Positions 7,902 to 15,811 of a DNA stretch of 23,637 nt are shown here, one piece after another (the stretch's first letter is position 1; every line of letters begins with the position of its first letter). Where the stretch lies: contig JAKOSS010000572.1 in the NCBI GenBank assembly GCA_029777145.1, forward strand, positions 1-23,637. Reading direction: 5' to 3'. Source of the stretch: Acidobacteriota bacterium. Lineage in GTDB: Bacteria > Acidobacteriota > Blastocatellia > Pyrinomonadales > Pyrinomonadaceae. Both the position numbers and the translations under genes were made by a program. The notes under the pieces are model-generated. The model was given only the letters and a program-made list of their open reading frames with translations. It was not told the origin of the DNA and made no database searches.

Positions 7902-9850
7902 TATTCCTCCAGCCTGTCTCCCGGTCCGCGCCGCTGCTCGACAACGGCGATGAAAACGTCCTCGAGCGAGCGCGTTTCTTCGCTCGCGCCGTAAACCTGA
8001 ATGCCGTTGTCGGAAAGCAGTTTCTTCAGGCTGTCGATCCCGCGGACGCCGTCTTCATCGACGACGACGTGCAACCGGTCGCCGAAGATCGAAACGCGCC
8101 ATGGATCCATGACCGACTTGAGATAGTTCGAGGCCGCCTGCAATTTGTCCGTCACGAGCGAGATCAGATGTCCGCTCTGCGCCGCCTTGACGCTCGTCGG
8201 CGTGCCCTCGGCGACGACCTCGCCGGCGACCATGAATCCGAGCCGGTTGCATTGCTCCGCCTCCTCGAGGTAGTGTGTCGTGACGAGCACGGCGACGCCG
8301 CGGTCGGCAAGTTCGTTGATCATTCGCCAGAACGCGCGCCGGGCGAGCGGATCGACGCCGGATGTCGGTTCATCTAAAAAGAGTACGCTCGGCTCGTGGA
8401 GGATCGCCGATCCGAAGGCGACGCGCTGTTTCCAACCGCCGGGAAGTTCACCGGTGAGCATCTTTTCCTGCCCCTCGAGCCCTGAGAATTCCATCACCCA
8501 TTTCTTCTTCTTCTCGCGTTCGGTCCGCGGGACGCCGTAAACTCCGGCAAAGAAGTCGAGATTTTCTTCGATCGTCAGATCATCGTAAAGAGAGAATTTC
8601 TGCGACATGTAGCCGAGGCGTTGGCGGACGAACTGCGATCGGACGCGGCCGCGTTCACCGGCGAGTTCGATCAGGCCGTCGGTCGGCTCAAGCAGTCCGC
8701 AGAGCATCTTGATGGTCGTCGTCTTGCCGGCACCGTTCGCGCCGAGCAGGCCGTAGATCTCGCCGTATTTGATCGTCAGATCGATGCCCTTGACGGCGGC
8801 AAAATCACCGAAATACTTCGCCACGCCCTCCGCGCCGATCGCGACCGCGTCCGCCGTCCGGTGCTGAAACTCCCGCGAGCGGGGAAACGGCGGGCTGCGC
8901 TGGTCGCCTTCAAGATCGCGCAGAACGGAGACGAAGGTGTTCTCGAGCGTCGGATCGCCGACGCGGATCTGATCGATCGCGATCTTCTCATTTTCAAGTG
9001 CGTGCCGGGCCGCGATCGTGCCTTTTTCCGCGTCGTGGACCATGACGTCGAGCCGGTCGCCGAAACGCTGGACGTCGTCGATCGATTCGTCTGCCTGCAG
9101 CACGGATTCCGCGCGGCCGAGATCCGAAGCACGGACCTCAAGCCGCTTCATCCCGAGACTAGACTTGAGTTCTTTCGGCGTTCCGGTCCGGATGATCGTG
9201 CCGTTGAACATCAGCGCGAGATGCGTGCAGCGCTCGGCCTCGTCAAGATACGGTGTCGCGACGACGATCGTCATTCCTTCGGATGAAAGTGACGCGAGCG
9301 TGTCCCAGAATTCGCGGCGCGAAACCGGATCGACGCCGGTCGTCGGTTCGTCGAGCAGCAGGATGCGCGGTTCCGCGATCAGCGCGCAGGCGAGGGCGAG
9401 TTTCTGTTTCATGCCGCCGCTGAGGCGTCCGGCGAGACGTTCCGTGAACCGGTCCATGTCGAACAGGCGCAGATAATGCATACCGCGCTCTTCGATGTCG
9501 TGTTTCGAGAGCAATCTGAGATCGCCCATGTAGCGTAGGTTCTCGCGGACCGTCAGATCCTGATAAAGGCTGAACGTCTGCGTCAGGTAGCCGGTGTAGT
9601 TGCGGGCGACGCGCGGCGGTTTTCCAAGCATCGAGACCTCGATGCTCGACGTTTCGGGCATGACGCCGCCGAGGATCTGGAACACCGAGGTCTTGCCGGC
9701 GCCGTCGGGACCGATCAGGCCGTAGATCTCGCCCTCGCCGATGTCGAGATCGATCCCGCGCACGGCCTGCGTCTTGCCGTAGTGCTTGACGAGTCCGCGA
9801 ACGCGGATCGCGGATTCTTTGTTTCTCCCGTTCGGCTCAACTGGGTTCAT
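7901..9850 (-). CDS. ybhF: Fused double ATP-binding subunit of an ABC exporter (YbhF-like)
   Basis: Powers the exporter by ATP hydrolysis at the inner membrane. The 649-residue chain carries two complete nucleotide-binding domains in tandem. Domain 1 has Walker A GPDGAGKT (47-54), signature LSGGMKQK and Walker B ILLLDEPTTGVDP, but its switch position reads ATPYLDEA, with Pro in place of His. Domain 2 has Walker A GANGAGKTT, an altered signature LPGGWKQR, Walker B VLFLDEPTSGVDP and a normal TTHYLEEA switch. The fused layout and LPGGWKQ are typical of YbhF. I chose the ATG at 9850 because it overlaps the adaptor stop as ATGA; an alternative start at 9874 would add eight residues and lie inside the adaptor gene. 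The linker between domains (around residues 300-320) is proline- and arginine-rich. Confidence 0.93.
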   Translation of the reverse strand: MNPVEPNGRNKESAIRVRGLVKHYGKTQAVRGIDLDIGEGEIYGLIGPDGAGKTSVFQILGGVMPETSSIEVSMLGKPPRVARNYTGYLTQTFSLYQDLTVRENLRYMGDLRLLSKHDIEERGMHYLRLFDMDRFTERLAGRLSGGMKQKLALACALIAEPRILLLDEPTTGVDPVSRREFWDTLASLSSEGMTIVVATPYLDEAERCTHLALMFNGTIIRTGTPKELKSSLGMKRLEVRASDLGRAESVLQADESIDDVQRFGDRLDVMVHDAEKGTIAARHALENEKIAIDQIRVGDPTLENTFVSVLRDLEGDQRSPPFPRSREFQHRTADAVAIGAEGVAKYFGDFAAVKGIDLTIKYGEIYGLLGANGAGKTTTIKMLCGLLEPTDGLIELAGERGRVRSQFVRQRLGYMSQKFSLYDDLTIEENLDFFAGVYGVPRTEREKKKKWVMEFSGLEGQEKMLTGELPGGWKQRVAFGSAILHEPSVLFLDEPTSGVDPLARRAFWRMINELADRGVAVLVTTHYLEEAEQCNRLGFMVAGEVVAEGTPTSVKAAQSGHLISLVTDKLQAASNYLKSVMDPWRVSIFGDRLHVVVDEDGVRGIDSLKKLLSDNGIQVYGASEETRSLEDVFIAVVEQRRGPGDRLEE

Positions 9851-11109
9851 TCGGTGCGGCCCGGACCCGGCCAATCGCCGGAGATCAGGATCTCGCCGTC
9901 GGCGGGCATTCCGGGTTTGGCGGATCCGTCGGGGACTTTGATCGCCAGTTTGACGCCGACAACCTGCTTGACGCGTTCGTTTTGGAAATAAGTGTTCTCG
10001 GGCGTGAAGGTCGCCTCCGGATCGATGCGGATGACCTCGGCGTCGAGCGGGTGGTTCGGATCGGAATCGAGAAAGACCCGCACCGGTTGCCCGATCTTGA
10101 CGTTCCCGATCTGTCCTTCGGGAACGAATCCGCGGAGATAGACGGCGTTCAGGTTGACCAGTTTGACGAGCGTCGTGCCGGCGGTGACGACCTCGCCGGG
10201 TTCGACGACGCGGGTCGTGATCGTGCCGTCAAACGGTGCCACGACGGTCAGGTCCGAACGGTTGGCCGTTACTTCCCGGAGCGCCGCGCGGGCTTTTTCG
10301 GCGTCTGCATTCGCGGCGTCGACATCCGATTCAGCCTGCTTGAGCTGTTCGCGAAGGGTCGCCGTCTGCGCCGAACGGATCTTCGGATTTGCGAGGCTTG
10401 CCCGCGCGACCGTGAGCGCGCTCCGGGCGGCGTCGACCTGTTTGCGCTGGCTCCGGACGATGCTTAACTGCGACGCGAGCGTCGTTTGCGATTGCTTGTA
10501 TTGACGTTCCGAAACGTCGCCGGTCCTGAACAGCCGCTCGAACTTATCGGCATCGTACTGCGCCTGCTGATAGTTCGACTCGGCCTGCGCGAGCTGCGAT
10601 TCGGCGGACGCGACCTGCGATTCCGCCTGAGAAACACGGCCGCGGGCGTCGAGCCGCGCCTGATCGACGGTCAGGTCCGACTGATTGATCTGCTCGTTGA
10701 TGACGGATAGCTGCTGGTTGGCGCGCCGGACCCGTGTTTCGGCCTGCTCGACGGCCGCCTGCGCCTGCGCCTCGCGTTCCTTGGCCTGCTCGTCGTCGAG
10801 CGTCGCGATCATCTGTCCGGCCTTGACGACATCGCCTTCGCGGACCGTGATCTCGCGGATCCGTCCGGCGACCTTGGCAGCGATGGCGGAGTCATCGGCC
10901 TCGATCCTTCCACTGACCTTGACGACGTTCGTGGCGACGACCGTTTTGCGCAGGAAAAAGTACCAGACGGCCGTTCCGACCAGCGCCAGCAGAACGATCA
11001 CCGGAATGATTCGCCGGGCGCGGCTCGGGCCGTGTTTCGGTGGCGGCGCGGCGGCCGGTTCGGTGGTCGCAGATGCGGGTTCCGGGTTTGGCGATTCGTT
11101 ATTGCTCAT
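9847..11109 (-). CDS. HlyD/EmrA-type membrane fusion protein (exporter periplasmic adaptor, YbhG-like)
   Basis: Links the inner-membrane pump to the periplasm and probably an outer-membrane channel. The 420-residue protein has a short Pro/Ala-rich cytoplasmic start, one signal-anchor helix (about 32-52, IIPVIVLLALVGTAVWYFFL), a split biotinyl/lipoyl-like domain (VSGRIEADDSAIAAKVAGRI ... VREGDVVKAGQMIATLD and later VVAPFDGTITTRVVEPGEVV), a very long Gln/Ala-rich coiled coil (about 105-275) and a C-terminal beta-barrel part. A good ribosome site (GAGGAAAC) precedes the ATG. Its first 11 bases overlap the end of the TetR gene and its stop overlaps the ATPase start, so it sits inside one transcript. 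It is longer than E. coli YbhG (about 330 residues), mostly through the coiled coil. Confidence 0.92.
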   Translation of the reverse strand: MSNNESPNPEPASATTEPAAAPPPKHGPSRARRIIPVIVLLALVGTAVWYFFLRKTVVATNVVKVSGRIEADDSAIAAKVAGRIREITVREGDVVKAGQMIATLDDEQAKEREAQAQAAVEQAETRVRRANQQLSVINEQINQSDLTVDQARLDARGRVSQAESQVASAESQLAQAESNYQQAQYDADKFERLFRTGDVSERQYKQSQTTLASQLSIVRSQRKQVDAARSALTVARASLANPKIRSAQTATLREQLKQAESDVDAANADAEKARAALREVTANRSDLTVVAPFDGTITTRVVEPGEVVTAGTTLVKLVNLNAVYLRGFVPEGQIGNVKIGQPVRVFLDSDPNHPLDAEVIRIDPEATFTPENTYFQNERVKQVVGVKLAIKVPDGSAKPGMPADGEILISGDWPGPGRTE

Positions 11110-11773
11110 TTTCCGTTTCCTCTGTTTTCGATTCCCGGCGGATCCCGCCGAGTATCAGGGAAATGTGCGTTTCGATCAGGTCGTCCGGGATCGGCCGGCC
11201 CGGGGCGTGCGGCTCGATCGAATGGCGGTAAAGCGTCGCGAAAATGACCGGGGCGATGACGCAATAGACGACGCTCTCGACGTCGATCTTGCGGAATTCG
11301 CCCGACGCGATCCCGCGTTTGACGATCGCGCCTATAAGCGAGAAACCGCGGCCGACAACCTCGTCGACATAGAATCGGGCGAGCTCGGGGAAGTTGCCGG
11401 CTTCGGAGATCACAAGTTTCGGGAGCGGTGCAAAGCGCGACTTGTGAAAGCGTTCGCCGAAAAAGCGGATGACGCTCGCGAGCGCTTCGGTCGCGGAAAG
11501 TTTCTCGCGCTCGACCGTGTTTTCGATCCGGGCGAGATTCGGGACGATCTCCGTGCGCACGACGGCTTTGAAAAGCTCCTCTTTGTTCGGAAAGTAAAGG
11601 TAGACGGTTCCTTTCGTCACGCCGGCGCGGGTCGCGACGTCGTCGAGCTTGGTGGCCGCGAATCCGCGTTCTGCAAAGCAGCCGAGCGCGGCCTCGAGGA
11701 TCTCGCCGGGACGCGCTTCCTTGCGGCGGCGCCAGCGCGTGCCCCGATCTTCACTTGAGATTGCGGCATTCAT
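11099..11773 (-). CDS. TetR/AcrR family transcriptional regulator of the exporter operon
   Basis: DNA-binding repressor, 224 residues. The N-terminal helix-turn-helix domain (about residues 22-70) is canonical: ILEAALGCFAERGFAATKLD, then VATRAGVTKGTVYLYFPNKEELF. The C-terminal ligand-binding half is all-helical and not specific enough to name a ligand. It is the first gene of the exporter operon, overlapping the adaptor gene by 11 bases, so repressor and pump are co-transcribed. A near-perfect 18-bp palindrome covers the -10 box directly upstream, which points to self-repression relieved by an exported compound. Same position as cecR before ybhGFSR in E. coli. No strong ribosome site precedes the ATG, and the predicted leader is only about 10 bases. 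Confidence 0.93.
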   Translation of the reverse strand: MNAAISSEDRGTRWRRRKEARPGEILEAALGCFAERGFAATKLDDVATRAGVTKGTVYLYFPNKEELFKAVVRTEIVPNLARIENTVEREKLSATEALASVIRFFGERFHKSRFAPLPKLVISEAGNFPELARFYVDEVVGRGFSLIGAIVKRGIASGEFRKIDVESVVYCVIAPVIFATLYRHSIEPHAPGRPIPDDLIETHISLILGGIRRESKTEETENEQ

Positions 11774-11778
11774 GTAAG

Positions 11779-11796
11779 TTACTGACCGGATAGTAA
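11779..11796. promoter_or_regulatory. Putative TetR-family operator (18-bp palindrome)
   Basis: TTACTGACCGGATAGTAA is a palindrome with 7 of 9 positions matching in each half. It overlaps the predicted -10 box and the transcription start and lies 6 bases before the regulator's start codon. A direct repeat GTAAGTTA (11774-11781 and 11793-11800) flanks it. Position, length and symmetry fit a TetR-family autoregulatory site; binding itself is inferred. Confidence 0.7.
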
Positions 11797-11818
11797 GTTA
11801 ATAATTTGTCCGAGTCAA
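11790..11818 (-). promoter_or_regulatory. Sigma-70-type promoter of the TetR-exporter operon
   Basis: Read on the minus strand: -35 TTGACT (11818-11813), a 17-base spacer, and -10 TACTAT (11795-11790). Transcription would start near 11783, giving a leader of about 10 bases before the ATG at 11773. The palindromic operator covers the -10 box. Confidence 0.7.
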
Positions 11819-11828
11819 CCTCCGGACC

Positions 11829-11861
11829 AAAACGAAAAGGCCCGTTACCGGAACGGGCCTT
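11829..11861 (-). terminator. Rho-independent terminator of the tRNA-Gln unit
   Basis: AAGGCCCGTT (11837-11846) and AACGGGCCTT (11852-11861) form a perfect 10-bp stem with a 5-base loop. On the minus strand it is followed by TTTTCGTTTT. It lies 10 bases after the tRNA 3' end and separates it from the exporter promoter. Confidence 0.88.
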
Positions 11862-11871
11862 CGCAAGAATT

Positions 11872-11945
11872 TGGCTGGGAGACAGGGATTCGAACCCCGA
11901 TAGCAAGAGCCAGAATCTTGAGTCCTACCATTAGACGATCTCCCA
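11872..11945 (-). tRNA. tRNA-Gln (anticodon CUG)
   Basis: A 74-base cloverleaf on the minus strand. Acceptor arm TGGGAGA pairs with TCTCCCA, followed by G73 and an encoded CCA. The D arm has stem GTC/GAC; the anticodon stem CAAGA/TCTTG holds the loop TTCTGGC with anticodon CTG, which reads CAG (Gln). The T arm is CGGGG/CCCTG around TTCGAAT. It has its own promoter and terminator. Confidence 0.95.
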
Positions 11946-11959
11946 ACTGGCTGATTATT

Positions 11960-11988
11960 AATTTATGAATCAGCGCCAAACTTGTCAA
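11960..11988 (-). promoter_or_regulatory. Promoter of tRNA-Gln
   Basis: On the minus strand: a perfect -35 TTGACA (11988-11983), a 17-base spacer and -10 TAAATT (11965-11960). The start of transcription would be about 7-8 bases before the tRNA 5' end at 11945. Confidence 0.75.
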
Positions 11989-12102
11989 CCCGGACTTTGT
12001 CGACAGGCTTTAAGTTCAATCGCTGGCATGTTTAACGCATTGGAAACGGCCCGAAGAAAGGCGGCTTGCCAGAGGTGCGTTTGACGGGCAGAATAATAGC
12101 TT

Positions 12103-12564
12103 ATGTCGGTCGACGGAAAGGAAATAGTCGGCAACCGGCACGCATTTCACGAATATCATATCGAGGACAAGTACGAGGCGGGGATCGTCCTGCAGGGAAC
12201 CGAAGTGAAAAGCGTGATGGCCGGCCGGATCCAGCTCAAGGACTCGTACGTCTCGGTGCGGGACGGCGAAGTTTGGCTGATGAACGCCCATATCTCGCCG
12301 TATTCGCACGGCAATCGCGAGAATCACGATCCATTGCGGACGCGGAAGCTCCTGCTCCACCGACGCGAGATCGCGAAGCTCGAAAAGGAAACGACCCAGA
12401 AGGGAATGACGCTCGTCGTGACGCGGATCTATTGGAAGAGCGGCCGGATCAAGTTCGAGATCGGGGTTGCGCGGGGCAAAAAACTCTACGACAAACGCGA
12501 GACGGAATTGAAGCGGACGATCGAGCGCGAAACTCGTCAGGAGTTGAAACAAAAGCTAAGATAA
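12103..12564 (+). CDS. smpB: SsrA-binding protein SmpB
   Basis: Binds tmRNA (SsrA) and delivers it to stalled ribosomes for trans-translation. The 153-residue length is normal. Typical features in order: NRHAFHEYHIEDKYEAGIVL at the start, the hallmark GTEVKSVM and AGRIQLKDSYV segments of the beta-barrel, HISPYSHGN, TRKLLLHRREI, then GLALV-like TLVVTRIYWKSGRIKFEIGVARGKKLYDKRE and a basic C-terminal tail expected to act as the codon mimic in the A site. The start gives the usual N-terminus; there is no strong ribosome site before it. It is read divergently from the tRNA-Gln unit. The gene for tmRNA itself is not seen in the window. pepA follows 56 bases later, possibly on the same transcript. 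Confidence 0.97.
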   Translation: MSVDGKEIVGNRHAFHEYHIEDKYEAGIVLQGTEVKSVMAGRIQLKDSYVSVRDGEVWLMNAHISPYSHGNRENHDPLRTRKLLLHRREIAKLEKETTQKGMTLVVTRIYWKSGRIKFEIGVARGKKLYDKRETELKRTIERETRQELKQKLR

Positions 12565-12620
12565 GTTATAGAATTAAACGAGTTTTGCGGAAATAACAAA
12601 ATTTTATAACGAGGAATTTC

Positions 12621-14120
12621 ATGAAAACCCAGGGAATCAATGTGAATTTTTCCGAAGCCGGCGTCGAAGCCCTCGCCATCGCCGTCTTCAAGCAAGAGAA
12701 GGCCACGAGTCCGACACTTAAGGAACTCGACAAGCTTACCGGAGGATTGCTCGCACCGATCATCAAGGACGAGGATTTCAAAGGCGAGGTCGGCGAAACG
12801 GCCCTGATCCGGTTCAACGCGAAGGGAAAAGTTAAGGCTTCGCGGCTGCTGCTCGTCGGCGTCGGCGACAAGGCGGATTACAACGCATCCGGCGTGGCCG
12901 GCGTATCGGGCGCCGCGACACGCTTTCTGCGGAAACGAAACGTCAAGAGCTTCGCGCTCAATCCGCGCTGCGATGCCGATGCCTCGACCGTCGCGCAGAA
13001 CGCCGCGCAGGGTTTCGTCACGAGCCAGTTCGAGCTCGACAAATACCGTACCAAGGACAAGAACACGAAGTCGGTCGATTCACTGGTCGTTTATGTCGAA
13101 GGCGCCGATGAATCGGCGTTGAAGTCAGGACTCGCCCGCGGAGTCGCGCTCGGGGATTCGATGAACTTCGCCCGCGACCTTGCCAACGAACCGCCGAATA
13201 TTCTGCACCCGACCGAAATGGCGAAGCGCGCGCAGGCGATGGCCAAAGAGACCGGTCTCAAATGCGAGATCCTCGACGAGGCGAAGATGCAGAAACTCGG
13301 AATGGGTTCGCTGCTCAGCGTTTCGCTCGGATCGGAACAGCCGGCGAAATTGATCGTGCTCAAGTACGAGCCCAAGAAATCGACTGCGAAAAAGGGCGAA
13401 CTGCTCGCCTTCGTCGGTAAGGGAATCACGTTTGACACGGGCGGCATTTCGCTCAAACCCGGCGAAGGCATGGACGCGATGAAATACGACATGTCGGGCG
13501 GAGCCACGGTTCTCGGAACGATGCGCGCGGTGGCGCTGCTCAAACCGTCGGTTCCGGTGCTTGGCGTCGTCGCCGCGGTCGAAAACATGCCGGACGGAAA
13601 AGCGACGCGTCCGAGCGACGTCGTCACCGCGATGAACGGCAAGACCGTCGAGATCCTGAATACCGATGCGGAAGGGAGACTCATTCTCGCCGATGCCGTC
13701 GCGTACGCCGAGAAGCAGGGGGCGACCCGCATCGTCGATATGGCGACGCTCACCGGCGCGGTGATCATCGCGCTCGGCGACATCAACACCGGTATCATGG
13801 GCAACGATCAGGGCCTTGTCGACGAGGTCATCGCCAGCGGCAAGGAAGTCGGCGAAAATTTCTGGCAGCTTCCGCTCGGCCCCGAATACAGCAAATCGAT
13901 CAAATCCGATATCGCGGACGTCAAGAACATCGGTCCGGCTCGCAAGGCGGGAACGATCATCGGCGGCGCGTTCATCCAAGAGTTCATCGACAAAGCGAAA
14001 TGGGCGCATCTGGATATCGCCGGCACCGCCTGGTGCGATAGCGAGCGGTCTTTTCAAGCGAAGGGGCCGACCGGCGTCGCGATCAGAACGCTCGTGAACC
14101 TCGTCGAAAAATCGGCCTAG
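12621..14120 (+). CDS. pepA: Leucyl aminopeptidase (M17 family)
   Basis: Cytosolic, two-metal aminopeptidase that removes N-terminal residues such as Leu from peptides. The 499 residues match the family norm. The N-terminal half (about 1-170) is the less conserved domain; the catalytic half carries FARDLANEPPNILHPTEMA, KGITFDTGGISLKP with Lys267, the MKYDMSGGA metal-site segment, and the family signature NTDAEGR at 347-353. All expected metal-binding and catalytic residues are visible, so it should be active. A good ribosome site (GAGGAA) precedes the ATG. It lies downstream of smpB and is closed by a strong terminator. PepA of E. coli also binds DNA at cer sites; nothing here shows that role. 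Confidence 0.96.
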   Translation: MKTQGINVNFSEAGVEALAIAVFKQEKATSPTLKELDKLTGGLLAPIIKDEDFKGEVGETALIRFNAKGKVKASRLLLVGVGDKADYNASGVAGVSGAATRFLRKRNVKSFALNPRCDADASTVAQNAAQGFVTSQFELDKYRTKDKNTKSVDSLVVYVEGADESALKSGLARGVALGDSMNFARDLANEPPNILHPTEMAKRAQAMAKETGLKCEILDEAKMQKLGMGSLLSVSLGSEQPAKLIVLKYEPKKSTAKKGELLAFVGKGITFDTGGISLKPGEGMDAMKYDMSGGATVLGTMRAVALLKPSVPVLGVVAAVENMPDGKATRPSDVVTAMNGKTVEILNTDAEGRLILADAVAYAEKQGATRIVDMATLTGAVIIALGDINTGIMGNDQGLVDEVIASGKEVGENFWQLPLGPEYSKSIKSDIADVKNIGPARKAGTIIGGAFIQEFIDKAKWAHLDIAGTAWCDSERSFQAKGPTGVAIRTLVNLVEKSA

Positions 14121-14146
14121 CGAAAGAACTTCAATTCGATTGGAAG

Positions 14147-14180
14147 GACGGTCGGAATGTTTCAATCCGGCCGTCTTTTT
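14147..14180 (+). terminator. Rho-independent terminator after pepA
   Basis: GACGGTCGGA (14147-14156) pairs with TCCGGCCGTC (14166-14175) over 10 bp with one G-U pair and a 9-base loop, followed by TTTTT. It lies 26 bases after the pepA stop. Confidence 0.9.
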
Positions 14181-14215
14181 GTGTAGAATAGTGCGCGGTT
14201 CCGCTCGATGCCATT

Positions 14216-15109
14216 ATGCGCCGGACGCAAGGGTCGCAAAATCCGATCAATCTCGTGATCGCGTTGATGACCGTCTTTCTGACGGCGGCGTGCATCATCA
14301 CGGGCGGACGCGATTCGACCCAGGAAAAACCGTCTCCGACCGCGTCGCCGACGGATCAATCAACCCCCGTTGCGAACAAGACTGAAAATCCGGATTCGAA
14401 GGAAGACGCCGGCGATTTCAAGGTCGAATATCAGAAATTATCTTCGTCCCGATTCGAATCGCTCGACAAAAAAGTCAAGAACGAACGTCTTCTTGAAAAC
14501 GCCGCCGAGGACCTGAACCGGGCGCTCAAGCTTCCCGAGGACGTCTTTCTTACGGCGCGCGACTGCGGCGAGGCAAATGCCGAATTTGACCCGAACACGC
14601 AGACGATTACGGTTTGCTACGAATTGATGCAGCGCTTTTACAATCTATATCGCTCTGACGGGATCGGTCCCGACGAGGCAGACGAGAAGATGTTCGACGC
14701 AATCCGTTTTGTTTTTCTGCATGAGGTCGGGCACGCCATGATCTACAATTACAAATTGCCGATCATGGGCAACGAGGAAGACGCGGCCGACCGGTGTTCG
14801 TCGTACATCAACATCGAGGAACTTGGCGACAAAGGCGTCAAGGCGGTATTGGCGGCGGCCGACGGTTTTCGGATCGACTCCCGTCGGGAGTCTCGGTCAA
14901 AACGTGATTTGGCGGACGAGCATCTCTTGCAGGAACAGCGATTCTATAATTCGCTCTGCATGATCTACGGGTCGAATCCCGACAAGTACGAGTATTTTGT
15001 CGATGACGGATACCTTCCCGAAGACCGGGCGCGGCGTTGCCCGCAAGAGTACCAGCGAACCGTCGACAGTTGGGTAAATCTTCTCGCGCCGTGGCGCAAA
15101 GAGAAATAG
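14216..15109 (+). CDS. Putative zinc metallopeptidase lipoprotein (DUF4344-like)
   Basis: Exported, probably lipid-anchored protein of 297 residues. The N-terminus has Arg residues, a hydrophobic stretch (13-22) and a lipobox-like TAAC with Cys26, followed by a Thr/Ser/Pro-rich linker (about 32-65) usual in lipoproteins. The central part carries HEVGH at 169-173 in the context FVFLHEVGHAMI, and EEDAAD at 187-192, which is the pattern of the DUF4344 putative metallopeptidases: two His and a downstream acidic residue could bind zinc and the Glu170 act in catalysis. Several cysteines (in RDCGEA, VCYE, DRCSSY, LCMIY and RRCPQ) could form disulfides outside the cytoplasm. The substrate is unknown. 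The ATG at 14216 gives a good signal sequence. A second lipoprotein gene follows 64 bases later. Confidence 0.85.
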   Translation: MRRTQGSQNPINLVIALMTVFLTAACIITGGRDSTQEKPSPTASPTDQSTPVANKTENPDSKEDAGDFKVEYQKLSSSRFESLDKKVKNERLLENAAEDLNRALKLPEDVFLTARDCGEANAEFDPNTQTITVCYELMQRFYNLYRSDGIGPDEADEKMFDAIRFVFLHEVGHAMIYNYKLPIMGNEEDAADRCSSYINIEELGDKGVKAVLAAADGFRIDSRRESRSKRDLADEHLLQEQRFYNSLCMIYGSNPDKYEYFVDDGYLPEDRARRCPQEYQRTVDSWVNLLAPWRKEK

Positions 15110-15173
15110 CATTACGGACGGGCGATCGGAATCGTCCGGTTTCATCCGCTAATTTTTCGAAACACGAGGAAAA

Positions 15174-15776
15174 ATGAAAAAACTTTTCAATCTACTGGTT
15201 TTCAAAAACAATACGATGGTCAACGGGACCATCGCTCTGGCAATCGTGGCGATGATCGGTCTCGGATGTTTCTGCAACAAGGACAAGTGGAACCTGTCGA
15301 AAGACAACAAGGACACGCCGACTCCGAGTTCGAGCTCGACTCCGCAGCCGTCGGCGACGAAAGAATACAAAAAGGCTGACGCGTCCAAGCTCGAGATTCC
15401 GTCCGACGACGAACTTCAGGACATGTCGAAAAAGACGCTGCTTGAATGGAACGATGCGATCCAAAGTGCCGATTTTACGGATTTCCATCGCTCGATTTCG
15501 AAGTTCTGGGCAAAGCAGACGAATCCTGACAAGATGAAATCCAGTTTCCAGAACCTGATCGACGGCGGGGCCGACATCAGCGAGATCAAGAGCATGAAGG
15601 CCGACTTCAAGCGCGCGGGCGAGATCGAGCGTGAGGGAAGCCTCAAGAAGCTGATGATCGAAGGCAGTTACGATACGTCCGGCATCAAGACCGATTTCGA
15701 ATTGCAGTACATTCCCGAAGGCAAGGAATGGAAGCTGTTCGGTATCCGCGTTTACACCGGCGTGAAGCGCCGTTAG
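15174..15776 (+). CDS. Small exported lipoprotein of unknown function
   Basis: I do not recognise the family. The protein has 200 residues: a basic start, a hydrophobic segment (about 19-31) and a lipobox-like GLGC with Cys32 (a second Cys at 34), a Lys/Asp/Ser/Pro-rich linker (about 35-75), then a compact mixed domain (about 76-200) that begins with a helix rich in charged residues and ends in strand-like segments (LKKLMIEGSYDT, FELQYIPEGKEWKLFGIRVY). The layout of a helix-rich start followed by beta strands recalls small NTF2-like or cystatin-like folds, but this is a guess. A ribosome site (GAGG) lies 6 bases before the ATG. Possibly co-transcribed with the metallopeptidase lipoprotein. 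A repeat element begins 4 bases after its stop. Confidence 0.75.
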   Translation: MKKLFNLLVFKNNTMVNGTIALAIVAMIGLGCFCNKDKWNLSKDNKDTPTPSSSSTPQPSATKEYKKADASKLEIPSDDELQDMSKKTLLEWNDAIQSADFTDFHRSISKFWAKQTNPDKMKSSFQNLIDGGADISEIKSMKADFKRAGEIEREGSLKKLMIEGSYDTSGIKTDFELQYIPEGKEWKLFGIRVYTGVKRR

Positions 15777-15780
15777 AAGT

Positions 15781-15807
15781 AGTTTGGAGTTCCGCGTTTG
15801 CGCGGCC
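15781..15807 (+). repeat. Left arm of a 27-bp inverted repeat (REP-like)
   Basis: Starts with AGTTTGGAGTTCCGCGTT (15781-15798) and continues to CGCGGCC. The same 27 bases occur inverted at 16068-16094 with two mismatches (TG against CA in the loop of a short internal hairpin CCGCG-N4-CGCGG). It begins 4 bases after the stop of the small lipoprotein gene and bounds a block of heptamer arrays. Confidence 0.85.
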
Positions 15808-15811
15808 AGTC

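Noticed and set aside
11872..11988. An integration (att) site at the 3' end of tRNA-Gln.
   Set aside because: No duplicated tRNA 3' end, integrase or foreign genes nearby; the tRNA is followed directly by its terminator.
12066..12596. A 176-codon plus-strand frame overlapping smpB.
   Set aside because: smpB in the neighbouring frame is beyond doubt, and this frame is Arg/Asp-rich shadow text.
14184..14189. TAGAAT as -10 box of the metallopeptidase lipoprotein gene.
   Set aside because: The only -35 candidate at 17 bases (TTCAAT) lies inside the pepA terminator stem and matches the consensus poorly, so it was not listed as a feature.
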